From NCBI RefSeq assembly GCF_900113415.1, contig NZ_FOPH01000001.1:124001-188000 (forward strand): DNA of 64,000 bases. Direction: 5' to 3'. Under the pieces are notes generated by a model. That model was given only the letters and a program-made list of their open reading frames with translations. It was not told the origin of the DNA and ran no database searches. The translations under genes were made by a program, and so were the position numbers. Shown here one piece after another: positions 45,101 to 53,832 of this stretch. The first letter of the stretch is position 1. Every line of letters starts with the position of its first letter. This DNA is from Oribacterium sp. WCC10 (lineage in GTDB: Bacteria; Bacillota; Clostridia; Lachnospirales; Lachnospiraceae).

Positions 45101-45664
45101 ATCAACGTTATGGTATTCGATACTGAGGTTTACTCAAATACAGGTGGACAGTCATCTAAGTCAACACCTACCGGTGCAGTAGCACAGTTCGCTGCAGCAG
45201 GTAAGGAGACAGGTAAGAAGGATCTCCCTGGTATTGCAATGTCTTACGGCTACGTATATGTTGCACATATCAACATGGGTGGTGATATGGCTCAGACAGT
45301 TAAGGCTATAACTGAGGCTGAGGCTTACCCAGGTCCATCACTTATCATTGCTTATGCTCCATGTATCAACCATGGTATCAAGAAGGGCATGGCAAAGGCT
45401 ATGGAAGAGGAGAAGCTTGCACTTACAACAGGTTACTGGAATAACTTCAGATTTAACCCTAACGGCGGTGACAAGAAGTTCACTCTTGACTCTAAGGAGC
45501 CGGATTTCACAGGATATCAGGACTTCCTTAAGGGCGAGGTTCGTTACCTTTCACTCGGTCTCAAGAACCCTGAGAGAGCTAAGGCACTCGATGAGCAGAA
45601 CCAGGCTGAGTCAGAGGCTAGATATGAGCACCTTAAGAAGCTCAACGATCTTTACAACAAATAA
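42137..45664 (+). CDS. nifJ: Pyruvate:ferredoxin (flavodoxin) oxidoreductase
   Basis: Single-chain homodimeric PFOR that oxidises pyruvate to acetyl-CoA and CO2, passing electrons to ferredoxin; the central catabolic enzyme of an anaerobe. 1175 residues, typical. The pyrimidine-binding domain is N-terminal (FPITPSS near residue 30). Two 4Fe-4S ferredoxin motifs are CIQCNFCSYVCP (about 694) and CTGCGSCANVCP (about 750). Further cluster-binding cysteines lie in CPGCGETPY, and the thiamine diphosphate motif is GDGWAYDIGFGGLDH (about 970). TAGGAGG precedes the ATG. Codon bias is extreme, consistent with very high expression. Own promoter and terminator. Confidence 0.98.
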   Translation: MARKMKTMDGNQAAAHASYAFTEVAAIFPITPSSVMPEHVDEWATEGRKNILGETVQVTEMQSEAGAAGAVHGSLAAGALTTTFTASQGLLLMIPDIYKVAGEQLPGVFDVSARALASHALSIFGDHSDVMACRQTGAAMLCESSVQEVMDLTPVAHLAALKGRIPFINFFDGFRTSHEIQKIEEWDYEDIKDMVDWEYIDEFRARALNPNHPVERGSAQNPDIFFQAREASNPYYDALPAIVQEYMDKVNAKIGTDYKLFNYYGAADAEHVIVAMGSVNDTIEETIDYLAAQGEKVGVVKVRLYRPFATDALLAAIPETVKQITVLDRTKEPGSIGEPLYLDVVAALQGSKFQGVKVFSGRYGLGSKDTTPAQIVAVYKNTEKKRFTIGINDDVTYLSLPIGPALTTTPEGTINCKFWGLGADGTVGANKNSIKIIGDNTDMYAQAYFDYDSKKSGGVTMSHLRFGKKPIKSTYLIKRANFVACHNPAYMTKFNMVQELVDGGTFLLNCVWSKDEIAEHIPGQVKKYMYDHKINFYIINGVKIGIETGMGPTRINTILQSAFFTLADIIPKDMANKLMKDAAQKTYGRKGEDVVKKNWAAIDAGANAFEKIEIPEDWANAQDEGLEFKDKTEGKKEVLDFVNNIQNAVSAQEGNGLPVSAFKDYVDGTTPSGTAAYEKRGIAVNVPQWNPDNCIQCNFCSYVCPHAAIRPFAYTEAEAANAPEGDLFKDMTGMPGYKFGIKVSVLDCTGCGSCANVCPGMKGNKALEMKPIAQELDRQKFFDYAEKLPEKDEVVAKFKETTVKGSQFKKPLLEYSGACPGCGETPYAKLITQLFGDRMYIANATGCSSIWGNSSPSTPYTVNAKGQGPAWDNSLFEDNAEFGYGMLLAQNAIRGRLKKEVEALAEKDASVKDVCQEWLDTFGVGATNGAATDKLVAALADKTDDLSKDLVKNKDFLSKKSQWIFGGDGWAYDIGFGGLDHVLASGKDINVMVFDTEVYSNTGGQSSKSTPTGAVAQFAAAGKETGKKDLPGIAMSYGYVYVAHINMGGDMAQTVKAITEAEAYPGPSLIIAYAPCINHGIKKGMAKAMEEEKLALTTGYWNNFRFNPNGGDKKFTLDSKEPDFTGYQDFLKGEVRYLSLGLKNPERAKALDEQNQAESEARYEHLKKLNDLYNK

Positions 45665-45687
45665 TTGATAAAGAACAGAGTTTCTCT

Positions 45688-45719
45688 AAAAGGAGCCGGC
45701 AAATGCCGGCTCCTTTTTT
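45688..45719 (+). terminator. nifJ terminator
   Basis: AAAGGAGCCGGCA-AA-TGCCGGCTCCTTT followed by TTTT. Confidence 0.95.
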
Positions 45720-45768
45720 ATTGCTATAACATTGTGATAGTTTCTAATGGGAACTGTTTTGGTTTTCT

Positions 45769-45808
45769 GCCTTAGCTTAACGTTTTTTAGATGCCCTCTG
45801 ATTCTGAC
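45769..45808. repeat. Partial copy of the 1957-2181 palindrome arm
   Basis: CCTTAGCTTAACGTTTTTTA followed by GATGCCCT matches CCTCAGCTTAATGCTTTTTA..GATGCCCT at 2142-2171, allowing one small gap. No opposing arm is visible here, so this looks like a remnant. The rest of the 344-base gap before der holds nothing I recognise. Confidence 0.5.
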
Positions 45809-46008
45809 TGATTCAATCAAAGGCTGAATTGTAGGCTCAGTACTTCTTGTATTTGCTCAGGCACTATAGTTGATGAATGCGTTTTCTCGTGTTATGATGT
45901 ATTAGTTAAAGTATATCTATAAATTGCATAAGTCTGTCGTCACTCGGGATAGCGCTGTAAATATAAGTTCAGGTGTCTGTGTGGCGTAGTACCAGAATAG
46001 GTGGTTAA

Positions 46009-47343
46009 ATGAGAAAAGTTATTGTGGCGGTTGTGGGCCGTCCGAATGTAGGTAAATCTACATTGTTCAATATGATTGCAGGTAAGCAGATCTCTATCGT
46101 TAAGGACACTCCAGGTGTTACACGAGACAGAATCTATGCTGATGCGGAGTGGCTGAACTATAAGTTTACATTGGTAGATACAGGTGGAATTGAACCGGAT
46201 TCAAAGGATGTTATACTTTCACAGATGCGTTCACAGGCTCAGCTTGCCATCGATACTGCAGATGTCATCCTTTTCGTTACTGATGTAAGAACAGGTGTTG
46301 TCGATGCTGACTATGAGGTTGCAAGCATGCTTCGTAAGTCAGGAAAGCCTATAGTTCTTTGCGTAAACAAGGTAGACAGCTTCAAGAAGTACGGTGACGA
46401 TATCTATGAGTTCTACAATCTTGGACTCGGAGATCCTTTCGGAGTTTCATCTGTTAACCAGATGGGTGTAGGTGATCTGCTTGATGAGATCGTTAAACAT
46501 TTCCCTGCAGACAAGCTTGATGATGTTGAGGATGATTCTATCAAGGTGGCTCTCATCGGTAAGCCTAATGTAGGAAAGAGCTCACTGGTCAACAAACTTC
46601 TCGGACAGAACCGTGTTATCGTTTCAGATATCGCAGGAACAACAAGAGATGCCATCGATACAAAGATCGTACATAATGGCAAGGAATATACATTTATCGA
46701 TACTGCGGGACTTCGCCGTAAGGGTAAGATCACTGATGATATCGAGAGGTATTCTGTTATCCGTACTGTTGCTGCTGTAGACAGAGCGGATATCTGCCTT
46801 GTAATGATTGATGCGACTCAGGGTATAACTGACGGAGATGCAAACATTGCCGGTATCGCTCATGAATCGGGTAAGGGCGTTATCATTTGCGTAAATAAGT
46901 GGGATGCGGTTCTTGACAAGACGGACAAGACCATGAAAGAGTACATGGAGAAGCTGAAGGATAAGTTCGCTTACATGCCTTATGCGGAATATCTCTTCAT
47001 TTCCGCCGAGACAGGTCAGAGACTGAACAAGATTTTCGACCTCGTTGATCAGGTAAGAGAGAATCAGACACTCCGTATTCGTACAGGCGTGCTCAATGAT
47101 ATCATGACCAGAGCGACAGCCATGAAACAGCCGCCTAGTGATAAGGGCAAGAGACTGAAGCTGTTCTATATGACACAGACTGCGGTTGAACCGCCAACAT
47201 TTGTTATATTCGTAAACGATGTTCAGCTGATGCATTTCTCATATACAAGATATATCGAGAATCAGATCCGTGATGCCTTTGGATTTGCCGGAACACCGCT
47301 TAAATTCCTTATTCGTGAGAGAAAAGGTGGGGAAGAAGAATGA
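46009..47343 (+). CDS. der: GTPase Der (EngA), ribosome assembly
   Basis: Essential GTPase with two G domains that helps assemble the 50S subunit. 444 residues. First domain: GRPNVGKST (about 10-18), DTPGVTRDR, and NKVD. Second domain: GKPNVGKSS (about 184), DIAGTTRDAI, and NKWD. A KH-like domain occupies the C-terminus. AGGTGG precedes the ATG. Its stop codon overlaps the start of plsY (ATGA), so the two are translationally coupled. Confidence 0.98.
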   Translation: MRKVIVAVVGRPNVGKSTLFNMIAGKQISIVKDTPGVTRDRIYADAEWLNYKFTLVDTGGIEPDSKDVILSQMRSQAQLAIDTADVILFVTDVRTGVVDADYEVASMLRKSGKPIVLCVNKVDSFKKYGDDIYEFYNLGLGDPFGVSSVNQMGVGDLLDEIVKHFPADKLDDVEDDSIKVALIGKPNVGKSSLVNKLLGQNRVIVSDIAGTTRDAIDTKIVHNGKEYTFIDTAGLRRKGKITDDIERYSVIRTVAAVDRADICLVMIDATQGITDGDANIAGIAHESGKGVIICVNKWDAVLDKTDKTMKEYMEKLKDKFAYMPYAEYLFISAETGQRLNKIFDLVDQVRENQTLRIRTGVLNDIMTRATAMKQPPSDKGKRLKLFYMTQTAVEPPTFVIFVNDVQLMHFSYTRYIENQIRDAFGFAGTPLKFLIRERKGGEEE

Positions 47344-47987
47344 TGGATATTAAGCATATTATCATTGCTTTGATCGTCGGCTATGCTTTCGGTAATATTC
47401 CAAACGGATATCTTTATGCCAAATCACAGGGCGTCGATATCTTCAAGGTTGGCTCAGGTAATCCGGGAAGCACCAATATTTCGAGAACACTTGGAAAGAA
47501 AGCCGGAGCTACTGTATTGCTTCTGGATATAGCGAAAACCATATTGCCCATACTTATACTTCATATGTTATGGAAGCCGGCGACTACAGATGATTCCACC
47601 ATGCTTATTCTTTTTGCCGGCATCGGTGCGATTCTCGGACACGATTTTCCTATCATTCCGAAGCTTAAGGGTGGAAAGGGAATCGCCTGCACAGGGGCGC
47701 TTATCATTGCCTTTGAATGGAAGCTGGCTGTGCTTTTGCTCCTTCTGTTCATACTTATCGTTTGCATCACGGGCTATGTGAGCCTGGCGTCCATGACAGC
47801 GGTGTCCATGTTCTTTGTATTGACTGCTGTATTTGGGAGACTTGGTATGCTTCAGATGTCCATGGATGCCTATCCTGTGATATGCCTGCTTACATTCCTT
47901 ATTGCGGCTCTTGCAGTATGGCAGCATCGTAGCAACATAGGAAGACTCATGAGCGGAACAGAGAGCAAGTTCCATTTTAAAAAGTAA
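47340..47987 (+). CDS. plsY: Glycerol-3-phosphate acyltransferase PlsY
   Basis: Integral membrane enzyme that acylates glycerol-3-phosphate with acyl phosphate, the first step of phospholipid synthesis. 215 residues with about five hydrophobic segments. Family marks are GSGNPGSTNISRTLG (about residues 38-52) and the glycine-rich HDFPIIPKLKGGKGIA (about 101-116). The start overlaps the stop of der; an ATG one codon later is equally possible. gpsA, 93 bp downstream, makes its substrate, and a hairpin lies in the gap. PlsX, the acyl-phosphate maker, is not in the window. Confidence 0.95.
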   Translation: MMDIKHIIIALIVGYAFGNIPNGYLYAKSQGVDIFKVGSGNPGSTNISRTLGKKAGATVLLLDIAKTILPILILHMLWKPATTDDSTMLILFAGIGAILGHDFPIIPKLKGGKGIACTGALIIAFEWKLAVLLLLLFILIVCITGYVSLASMTAVSMFFVLTAVFGRLGMLQMSMDAYPVICLLTFLIAALAVWQHRSNIGRLMSGTESKFHFKK

Positions 47988-48001
47988 TATTTATGATACG
48001 G

Positions 48002-48062
48002 TGGCGGGATGAGTCAATGGAGTGGCAGTTTAACTTGCCGGTTCGTGGCTCAATACCCGCCA
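48002..48062 (+). repeat. Imperfect hairpin between plsY and gpsA
   Basis: GGCGGGatGAGtCA near 48003 and TGgCTCaataCCCGCC ending near 48062 form a long imperfect stem, with GGCAGTTTAACTTGCC able to pair at its tip. There is no T run, so it is not a standard terminator. It ends just before the gpsA ribosome site. Confidence 0.55.
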
Positions 48063-48080
48063 TTTTTAAAGGAGACGGAA

Positions 48081-49088
48081 ATGAAGACATCGGTTATTGG
48101 GGCAGGGACATGGGGGACAGCACTTGCTATACTTCTTGCACATAACGGGCATGAGGCAACCCTTTGGACAAGATCAGAGAGCACGGCAGAAGAAATGTCT
48201 GTCACGAGACAACACAGGCATCTTCCCGGGGCGGTATTGCCGGATGGGCTGGTGGTCACTTCGGACATGGAGAAGGCATTGATAGACAAGGATCTCATCG
48301 TTCTTGCGGTTCCTTCGGTATGCATTAGAGAAACTGCCAGACGGATGACTCCGATGATTCGTCATGGACAGGTTATAGTGTCTGTTGCGAAGGGTATAGA
48401 GGCTGATACATTGAACACCATGTCAGATGTTATAGAGGATGAGATTCCTCAGGCGGATGTGGCTGTTCTTTCGGGGCCGAGCCATGCAGAAGAGGTTTCA
48501 AAGTTCATACCGACTACCATAGTTACCGGTGCGAGATCCGAGAAAACAGCAAAGTTCATTCAGGATACATTTATGTGTGACTGCTTCAGAGTTTACATAA
48601 ACCCTGACATAAAAGGCATTGAGATCGGTGGAGCTCTCAAAAATGTTGTCGCCCTCGCAGCAGGGATGGCTGACGGACTCGGTTACGGAGACAACAGCAA
48701 AGCTGCGCTGATCACAAGAGGTATTGCAGAGATCACAAGACTCGGTGTGAAGATGGGATGTGATATCGAGACATTCCAGGGACTCAGCGGAATCGGTGAT
48801 CTGATCGTTACCTGTGCATCCATGCATTCACGAAACAGAAGAGCTGGTATTCTTATAGGAAGCGGAAAAACTTATCAGGAGGCTATGCAGGAAGTCGGTC
48901 AGGTTGTGGAGGGCGTTTATGCTGCCAAAGCAGCCAGACAGCTTGCGGATAAGTACGGTGTGTCAATGCCTATAGTTACTGAGATTAATGAGATTCTGTT
49001 CAATAACAAGTCAGCGGAAGAAGCGGTGAATGATCTGATGCTGAGAGACAGACGACTGGAGAATTCGGGACTGAAATTTGACAGATAA
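48081..49088 (+). CDS. gpsA: Glycerol-3-phosphate dehydrogenase [NAD(P)+]
   Basis: GpsA reduces dihydroxyacetone phosphate to sn-glycerol-3-phosphate for phospholipids. ATG 48081 has AAAGGAG 6 bp upstream, and the protein then begins MKTSVIGAGTWGTALA, the dinucleotide-binding motif. The longer frame from 48009 runs through a hairpin and is not supported. 335 residues. GGALKNVVALAAGMADGLG with the catalytic lysine lies near residue 187, and NSKAALITRGIAEI follows. It shares an operon and a pathway with plsY. Confidence 0.97.
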   Translation: MKTSVIGAGTWGTALAILLAHNGHEATLWTRSESTAEEMSVTRQHRHLPGAVLPDGLVVTSDMEKALIDKDLIVLAVPSVCIRETARRMTPMIRHGQVIVSVAKGIEADTLNTMSDVIEDEIPQADVAVLSGPSHAEEVSKFIPTTIVTGARSEKTAKFIQDTFMCDCFRVYINPDIKGIEIGGALKNVVALAAGMADGLGYGDNSKAALITRGIAEITRLGVKMGCDIETFQGLSGIGDLIVTCASMHSRNRRAGILIGSGKTYQEAMQEVGQVVEGVYAAKAARQLADKYGVSMPIVTEINEILFNNKSAEEAVNDLMLRDRRLENSGLKFDR

Positions 49089-49155
49089 CGTAAAGGTTTA
49101 CATAAAAATAGAATATAGTTTATCGGGTTGACGTAAACAGTTCGACAGATCCAAA

Positions 49156-49203
49156 AGGGACGGGAATAAGGTGTCATGATTATGACTCCGGAATCCCGTC
49201 CCT
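49156..49203 (+). terminator. gpsA terminator
   Basis: AGGGACGGGA and TCCCGTCCCT enclose an inner GTCAT-GATT-ATGAC stem; the 3' flank is ATTACTTTG. Confidence 0.8.
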
Positions 49204-49326
49204 ATTACTTTGTAAAAATATTTATGAGGTTCATATACGAAATTTAAGCATTGCGCTACGCTTATAGTCCATATAACTGTAAGTTATCAAACAACCAAAT
49301 AAGTTGATTTTACGTTATAAAAGCAA

Positions 49327-49356
49327 TTGACTAAGGATATTCCCTTTTAATATAAT
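49327..49356 (+). promoter_or_regulatory. Promoter and structured leader of the liv operon
   Basis: TTGACT, 18-bp spacer, TATAAT. The leader of about 255 bases holds AGCCTGA...TCAGGCT followed by TTTTC (49402-49443), a GTCGACT...AGTCGA stem near 49463, and GGTATCAG...CTGATGCC near 49553, so post-initiation control is possible. No leader peptide or T-box is evident. Confidence 0.65.
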
Positions 49357-49619
49357 CTAACCATCAAATCAGTTGCAAATGAGATGTGATGGACCCGTTT
49401 TAGCCTGACGTAAGTTATATCAAAAGTTTTAATCAGGCTTTTCGGTTATATAAAATTAAAAGTATGTCGACTCATACTTTGTAACATGACTTTACGAAGT
49501 CGAACTCATAGGCAACATGAATGCGCGGATGACATAAGAACATTCGGCATTGGGTATCAGCGATGATCATATCGTTAATGAACTGATGCCTACCTATTAA
49601 GAAATGGGAGGGGATTAAA

Positions 49620-50834
49620 ATGAAAAGATTATTAAGCGTTGTTTTGACAGGTGCTATGGCTGTTTCACTTGCAGCATGCGGATCTTCAGGTTCAGGTTCT
49701 GCTGCTTCAACAACAGCGGCTGCTTCAGGAGAGAAGACAGAGACAGCGGCTGCGGCAGCTTCATCAGATGCTACATGGAAGTTCGGTTCCCAGGGACCTC
49801 TTACAGGCGGTGCGGCAGTTTACGGTACAGCAGTTGTCAATGGAACCAAGGTTGCGGTTGATGAAATCAACGCTGCAGGTGGTATCAACGGCTATCAGAT
49901 AGAGTTCCAGTCTGCTGATGATGAGCACGATCAGGAGAAAGCTATCAATGCTTACAACTCACTCAAGGACTGGGGTATGCAGGTACTTATCGGACCTACA
50001 ACATCTGCTCCTACAATTGCGGTCGGTTCAGAAGCAGTTAACGATAACCTGTTTATGATCACTCCTTCAGGTTCAGCAGTTGACTGTACAAAGCCTGCCA
50101 ATGCTTTCAGAGTATGTTTCTCTGACCCTGCACAGGGCGCCAAGTCAGCTCAGTACATCGGTGAGCACAAGTTAGCAACAAAGGTAGCTATACTCTATGA
50201 TTCTTCAGACGTTTACTCAAGCGGAATCTACGAGTCATTCGTTGCAGAGGCTGCAAATCAGGGCATCGAGGTAGTTGATACAGAGCAGTTCACAGCTGAT
50301 TCAAAGACAGACTTCTCAACACAGCTTCAGAAGATGCAGGCATCAGGTGCTGAGCTCGCATTCCTTCCTTTCTACTACACAGAAGCTGCTCTTGTTCTTA
50401 AGCAGGCAGATTCGATGGGCTTCAAGCCTGTATTCTTCGGAGTAGACGGAATGGATGGTATCCTTGACCTTGATAACTTCGATACTTCACTTGCTGAAGG
50501 ACTCATGCTTCTTACACCTTTCTCAGCTGACGCTGATGATGATGCAACAAAGAACTTCGTTGCAAAGTATAAGGAAGCTTACGGCAGCACACCTATCCAG
50601 TTCGCAGCAGATGCTTACGATGCAGTATATATCGTGAAGGCTGCAGCAGAGGCTGCAAATCTTACACCTGACAAGTCGGTTGACGAGATCGGTACAGCTC
50701 TTGAGGAGCAGATGAAGAGCCTTAAGTATGATGGTATTACAGGTGCAGAGATGACCTGGGATGACAATGGCGATGTTGATAAGGAGCCTAAGGCTGTAGT
50801 TATCAAGGATGGCGCTTACGTATCAGCAGAGTAA
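49620..50834 (+). CDS. livK: Branched-chain amino acid ABC transporter, substrate-binding lipoprotein
   Basis: Extracellular receptor of a Liv-type importer. 404 residues: signal peptide ending in lipobox LAAC (Cys20), a Gly/Ser/Ala-rich tether (about 21-50), then a periplasmic-binding-protein type I fold (GPLTGGAAVYGTAVVNG onwards). GGGAGGGG precedes the ATG. It heads the cluster livKHMGF, and 255 bases with two hairpins separate it from the permease gene, which would let the receptor be made in excess. The ligand could be leucine, isoleucine, valine or another amino acid or amide. Confidence 0.93.
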   Translation: MKRLLSVVLTGAMAVSLAACGSSGSGSAASTTAAASGEKTETAAAAASSDATWKFGSQGPLTGGAAVYGTAVVNGTKVAVDEINAAGGINGYQIEFQSADDEHDQEKAINAYNSLKDWGMQVLIGPTTSAPTIAVGSEAVNDNLFMITPSGSAVDCTKPANAFRVCFSDPAQGAKSAQYIGEHKLATKVAILYDSSDVYSSGIYESFVAEAANQGIEVVDTEQFTADSKTDFSTQLQKMQASGAELAFLPFYYTEAALVLKQADSMGFKPVFFGVDGMDGILDLDNFDTSLAEGLMLLTPFSADADDDATKNFVAKYKEAYGSTPIQFAADAYDAVYIVKAAAEAANLTPDKSVDEIGTALEEQMKSLKYDGITGAEMTWDDNGDVDKEPKAVVIKDGAYVSAE

Positions 50835-50847
50835 GTACGGCTTTCTA

Positions 50848-50947
50848 AGGGAAACGCTGATTAAAGCGTTTCTGAAGATACATTCTGATACAACATCAGT
50901 ATAAGTTTTAAGCTTAAGGGGGGCTGCTATGATAGAGCTCCCCTTTA
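50848..50947 (+). repeat. Two hairpins between livK and livH, including GGGAAACGCTGA repeat
   Basis: GAAACGCT-GATTA-AAGCGTTTC at 50851-50872 is a copy of the repeat also at 54591. At 50914-50947 TTAAGGGGGGCT and AGCTCCCCTTTAA form a stable stem followed by TTCTAT, likely a partial terminator that lowers transcription of livHMGF relative to livK. Confidence 0.65.
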
Positions 50948-51089
50948 ATTCTATATATGGCCTTCCGGCAGAATTGAGACAAGCCGGTATTTCAGAATAG
51001 TGCGCAGTTCTAAAAAGTCCTGTGGGCTTCATATATGTGACGATGCCGAAGCCTGTCGGCATAATTAATTAGTTCGAAGAGGTAACAAG

Positions 51090-51974
51090 ATGATGAGTTT
51101 TATTTCGTATCTGCTCAATGGCCTTAGCCTTGGATCGGTTTATGCGATCATAGCGCTTGGCTATACGATGGTATACGGTATTGCGAAAATGCTTAATTTT
51201 GCCCATGGCGACATCCTTATGGTTGGTGGCTATGCGGCTTTTATCGCGTTTAACAGTATGGGACTTCCTGTGGTCGTCGCCATACCGGTGAGCATGGTGG
51301 TGTGTACATTACTTGGTATCACTATCGAAAAAATAGCATACAAACCTCTTCGTAAGGCAAATTCACTTTCTGTACTTATCACAGCCATAGGTGTTTCGTA
51401 TCTCCTTCAGAATCTTGCACAGATCATCTTTACCGCAAACCCGAAGAGTTTCAGTTCCTTTGTAGGTATGAAGCCGCTTAAACTTGCGGATGGACAGCTG
51501 ACCATATCAGGAGAAACCATAGTTACTATAGTGACCTGTGTGGTCATCGTAGTTGGACTGGTTACATTTATCAACAAGACAAAGGCCGGTCAGGCGATGC
51601 TTGCGGTCTCTGAAGATAAGGGCGCAGCCACTCTCATGGGCGTTGATGTTAACGGAACCATATCACTGACATTCGCCATCGGTTCTGCACTTGCAGCCAT
51701 CGGCGGCATACTTCTTTGCTCCGCATACCCGACACTTACACCGACAACAGGCGCCATGCCCGGTATCAAGGCATTCGTAGCAGCTGTACTCGGAGGCATA
51801 GGTTCCATTCCGGGAGCATTTATCGGAGGAATCATTCTGGGAGTTCTGGAAAACCTTGCCAAGGCTTACATATCTTCAAAGCTTTCAGATGCCATTGTAT
51901 TTTCTGTGCTTATCATCGTGCTTTTGGTTAAGCCTACAGGAATTCTCGGTAAGAAGATCATGGAGAAAGTGTGA
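51090..51974 (+). CDS. livH: Branched-chain amino acid ABC transporter permease LivH
   Basis: One of two membrane subunits of the Liv importer. 294 residues, about eight hydrophobic segments. SLGSVYAIIALGYTMVYGIAK at the N-terminus (about residues 13-33) and the cytoplasmic coupling region GVLLGGIG-like AVLGGIGSIPGAFIGG (about 230-245) are typical. AGAGG lies 7 bp before the ATG at 51090; a second ATG follows directly. livM begins 6 bp after the stop, so translation is probably coupled. Confidence 0.94.
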   Translation: MMSFISYLLNGLSLGSVYAIIALGYTMVYGIAKMLNFAHGDILMVGGYAAFIAFNSMGLPVVVAIPVSMVVCTLLGITIEKIAYKPLRKANSLSVLITAIGVSYLLQNLAQIIFTANPKSFSSFVGMKPLKLADGQLTISGETIVTIVTCVVIVVGLVTFINKTKAGQAMLAVSEDKGAATLMGVDVNGTISLTFAIGSALAAIGGILLCSAYPTLTPTTGAMPGIKAFVAAVLGGIGSIPGAFIGGIILGVLENLAKAYISSKLSDAIVFSVLIIVLLVKPTGILGKKIMEKV

Positions 51975-51980
51975 TATCAG

Positions 51981-53057
51981 ATGAATAAAGTTAATGCTGA
52001 AAAACAGAAGATCACAAGAAGCAATCTCATCACATTCGGGATGGTTATCATCGCGTATGTGATTGTGGAGATAATGCTTAAGACAGGAAACATTAGTTCC
52101 CTTTTTAAGGGACTTCTGGTTCCGCTTTGTATATATTCCATCCTTGCAGTAAGTCTCAACCTCGTTGTAGGTATCTCCGGTGAGCTGTCACTCGGCCATG
52201 CCGGATTCATGTGTGTCGGTGCCTTCACAAGTGCCACATGGTCAATGCTTATGTCAGGATCGGCCATGCCGGCGGGACTTAGATTCTTTATAGCCATAGT
52301 TATAGGCGCAGTCAGTGCCGCATTTTTCGGGTTTATCATCGGAATCCCGGTACTTAGACTCAAGGGTGATTATCTTGCTATAGTCACACTTGCTTTCGGT
52401 GAGATCATCAAGAACCTTGTTAATGCTCTGTACTTTGGAATAGACGCAAGAGGCGCGCATTTTTCACTTGAGGACAGCATGCACCTCAACATGGAGGGCG
52501 GAGACATCATCATAAAGGGTGCTCAGGGTATCACGGGAACCCCCAAGAACTCAAACTTCACCATAGGTGTGGTTCTTCTTATTGTGGCCCTTTTTATAGT
52601 TCTCAATCTCATCAATTCAAGGACCGGACGTGCAATCATGGCTATCAGAGACAACAGAATCGCAGCAGAGTCAGTCGGTCTTAATGTGACAAAGTTTAAG
52701 CTTCTGGCATTTACCATCTCAGCAGCTATAGCCGGAGTCGGCGGTGTGCTTTATGCTCACAACTTAAGTTCACTTCAGGCCCTTCCCAAGAACTTTGGTT
52801 ACAACCAGTCCATCATGATTCTCGTATTTGTGGTTATGGGCGGTATCGGAAATATACGTGGTTCAGTGGTTGCAGCGGTTGTACTTACAGTTCTTCCTGA
52901 GCTTCTCAGAGGTCTCAGCGATTATCGTATGCTTATTTATGCGATAGTTCTTATCCTTATGATGCTCTTTACATCAGCGCCATCATGGATACAGTATCGT
53001 GAAAGAATTCTCATGAGCTTCAAGAAGAATAAGACAGAAAGAAAGGAGAAGGATTGA
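51981..53057 (+). CDS. livM: Branched-chain amino acid ABC transporter permease LivM
   Basis: Second membrane subunit, 358 residues. SLNLVVGISGELSLGHAGF (about residues 58-76) and VMGGIGNIRGSVVAAVVL near the C-terminus are LivM marks. The C-terminus is basic (KKNKTERKEKD). Only 6 bp separate it from livH and 1 bp from livG, indicating one translationally coupled unit. A long run of hydrophobic helices fits 8-10 membrane spans. Confidence 0.94.
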   Translation: MNKVNAEKQKITRSNLITFGMVIIAYVIVEIMLKTGNISSLFKGLLVPLCIYSILAVSLNLVVGISGELSLGHAGFMCVGAFTSATWSMLMSGSAMPAGLRFFIAIVIGAVSAAFFGFIIGIPVLRLKGDYLAIVTLAFGEIIKNLVNALYFGIDARGAHFSLEDSMHLNMEGGDIIIKGAQGITGTPKNSNFTIGVVLLIVALFIVLNLINSRTGRAIMAIRDNRIAAESVGLNVTKFKLLAFTISAAIAGVGGVLYAHNLSSLQALPKNFGYNQSIMILVFVVMGGIGNIRGSVVAAVVLTVLPELLRGLSDYRMLIYAIVLILMMLFTSAPSWIQYRERILMSFKKNKTERKEKD

Positions 53058-53058
53058 T

Positions 53059-53820
53059 ATGGCTACAATGCTTAAAGTAGACAGTCTGGGTATCTCCTTT
53101 GGCGGATTAAAGGCGGTTGACAATTTTAATGTTGAGATAGAAAAGAATGAGCTTTACGGACTCATCGGACCTAACGGTGCCGGAAAGACTACCGTATTCA
53201 ATCTTCTTACCGGAGTTTACAAGCCTACAAACGGTCAGATATCTCTTGACGGAGACATTATCACAGGTCTGGACTGCGAGGCTATCAGCAAAAAGGGTAT
53301 CGCAAGAACCTTCCAGAATATCCGTCTTTTCTCACAGCTGTCTGTTCTTGATAATGTTAAAGTCGGACTTCATAACAATCACGGATACTCGACTCTGGAT
53401 GGCATTTTCAGAACACCAAAGTTCCGTAAAGTAGAGAAGGAAATGGATGAAAGAGCCATGGAACTTCTCGGTGTATTTGAACTGGAAGATTACTGCACAT
53501 ACAAGGCATCGAACCTTCCTTACGGACAGCAGAGAAAGCTTGAGATAGCAAGAGCGCTTGCTACCGGACCAAAGCTTCTTCTGCTTGATGAGCCTGCTGC
53601 CGGCATGAACCCCAACGAGACAGAAGAGCTTATGAATACCATAAGACTTGTAAGAGATAAGTTTGACATGACTATCCTTCTTATCGAGCATGATATGAAG
53701 CTTGTATCAGGTATCTGCGACAGACTGACGGTACTTAATTTCGGACAGGTACTGAAGCAGGGCAATACCCAGGATGTGCTGCATGACCCTGAGGTTGTAA
53801 AGGCATATCTCGGTGACTAA
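53059..53820 (+). CDS. livG: Branched-chain amino acid ABC transporter ATPase LivG
   Basis: One of the paired ATPases driving the Liv importer. 253 residues with Walker A GPNGAGKTT (about 35-43), LivG-type signature NLPYGQQRKLEIARAL (a variant of LSGGQ, about 153-168), Walker B LLLLDEPAAGMNPNE, and the switch histidine in LLIEHDM. AAGGAGAAGG precedes the ATG. livF starts 12 bp after the stop. Confidence 0.96.
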   Translation: MATMLKVDSLGISFGGLKAVDNFNVEIEKNELYGLIGPNGAGKTTVFNLLTGVYKPTNGQISLDGDIITGLDCEAISKKGIARTFQNIRLFSQLSVLDNVKVGLHNNHGYSTLDGIFRTPKFRKVEKEMDERAMELLGVFELEDYCTYKASNLPYGQQRKLEIARALATGPKLLLLDEPAAGMNPNETEELMNTIRLVRDKFDMTILLIEHDMKLVSGICDRLTVLNFGQVLKQGNTQDVLHDPEVVKAYLGD

Positions 53821-53832
53821 GGAGGAAACGAA

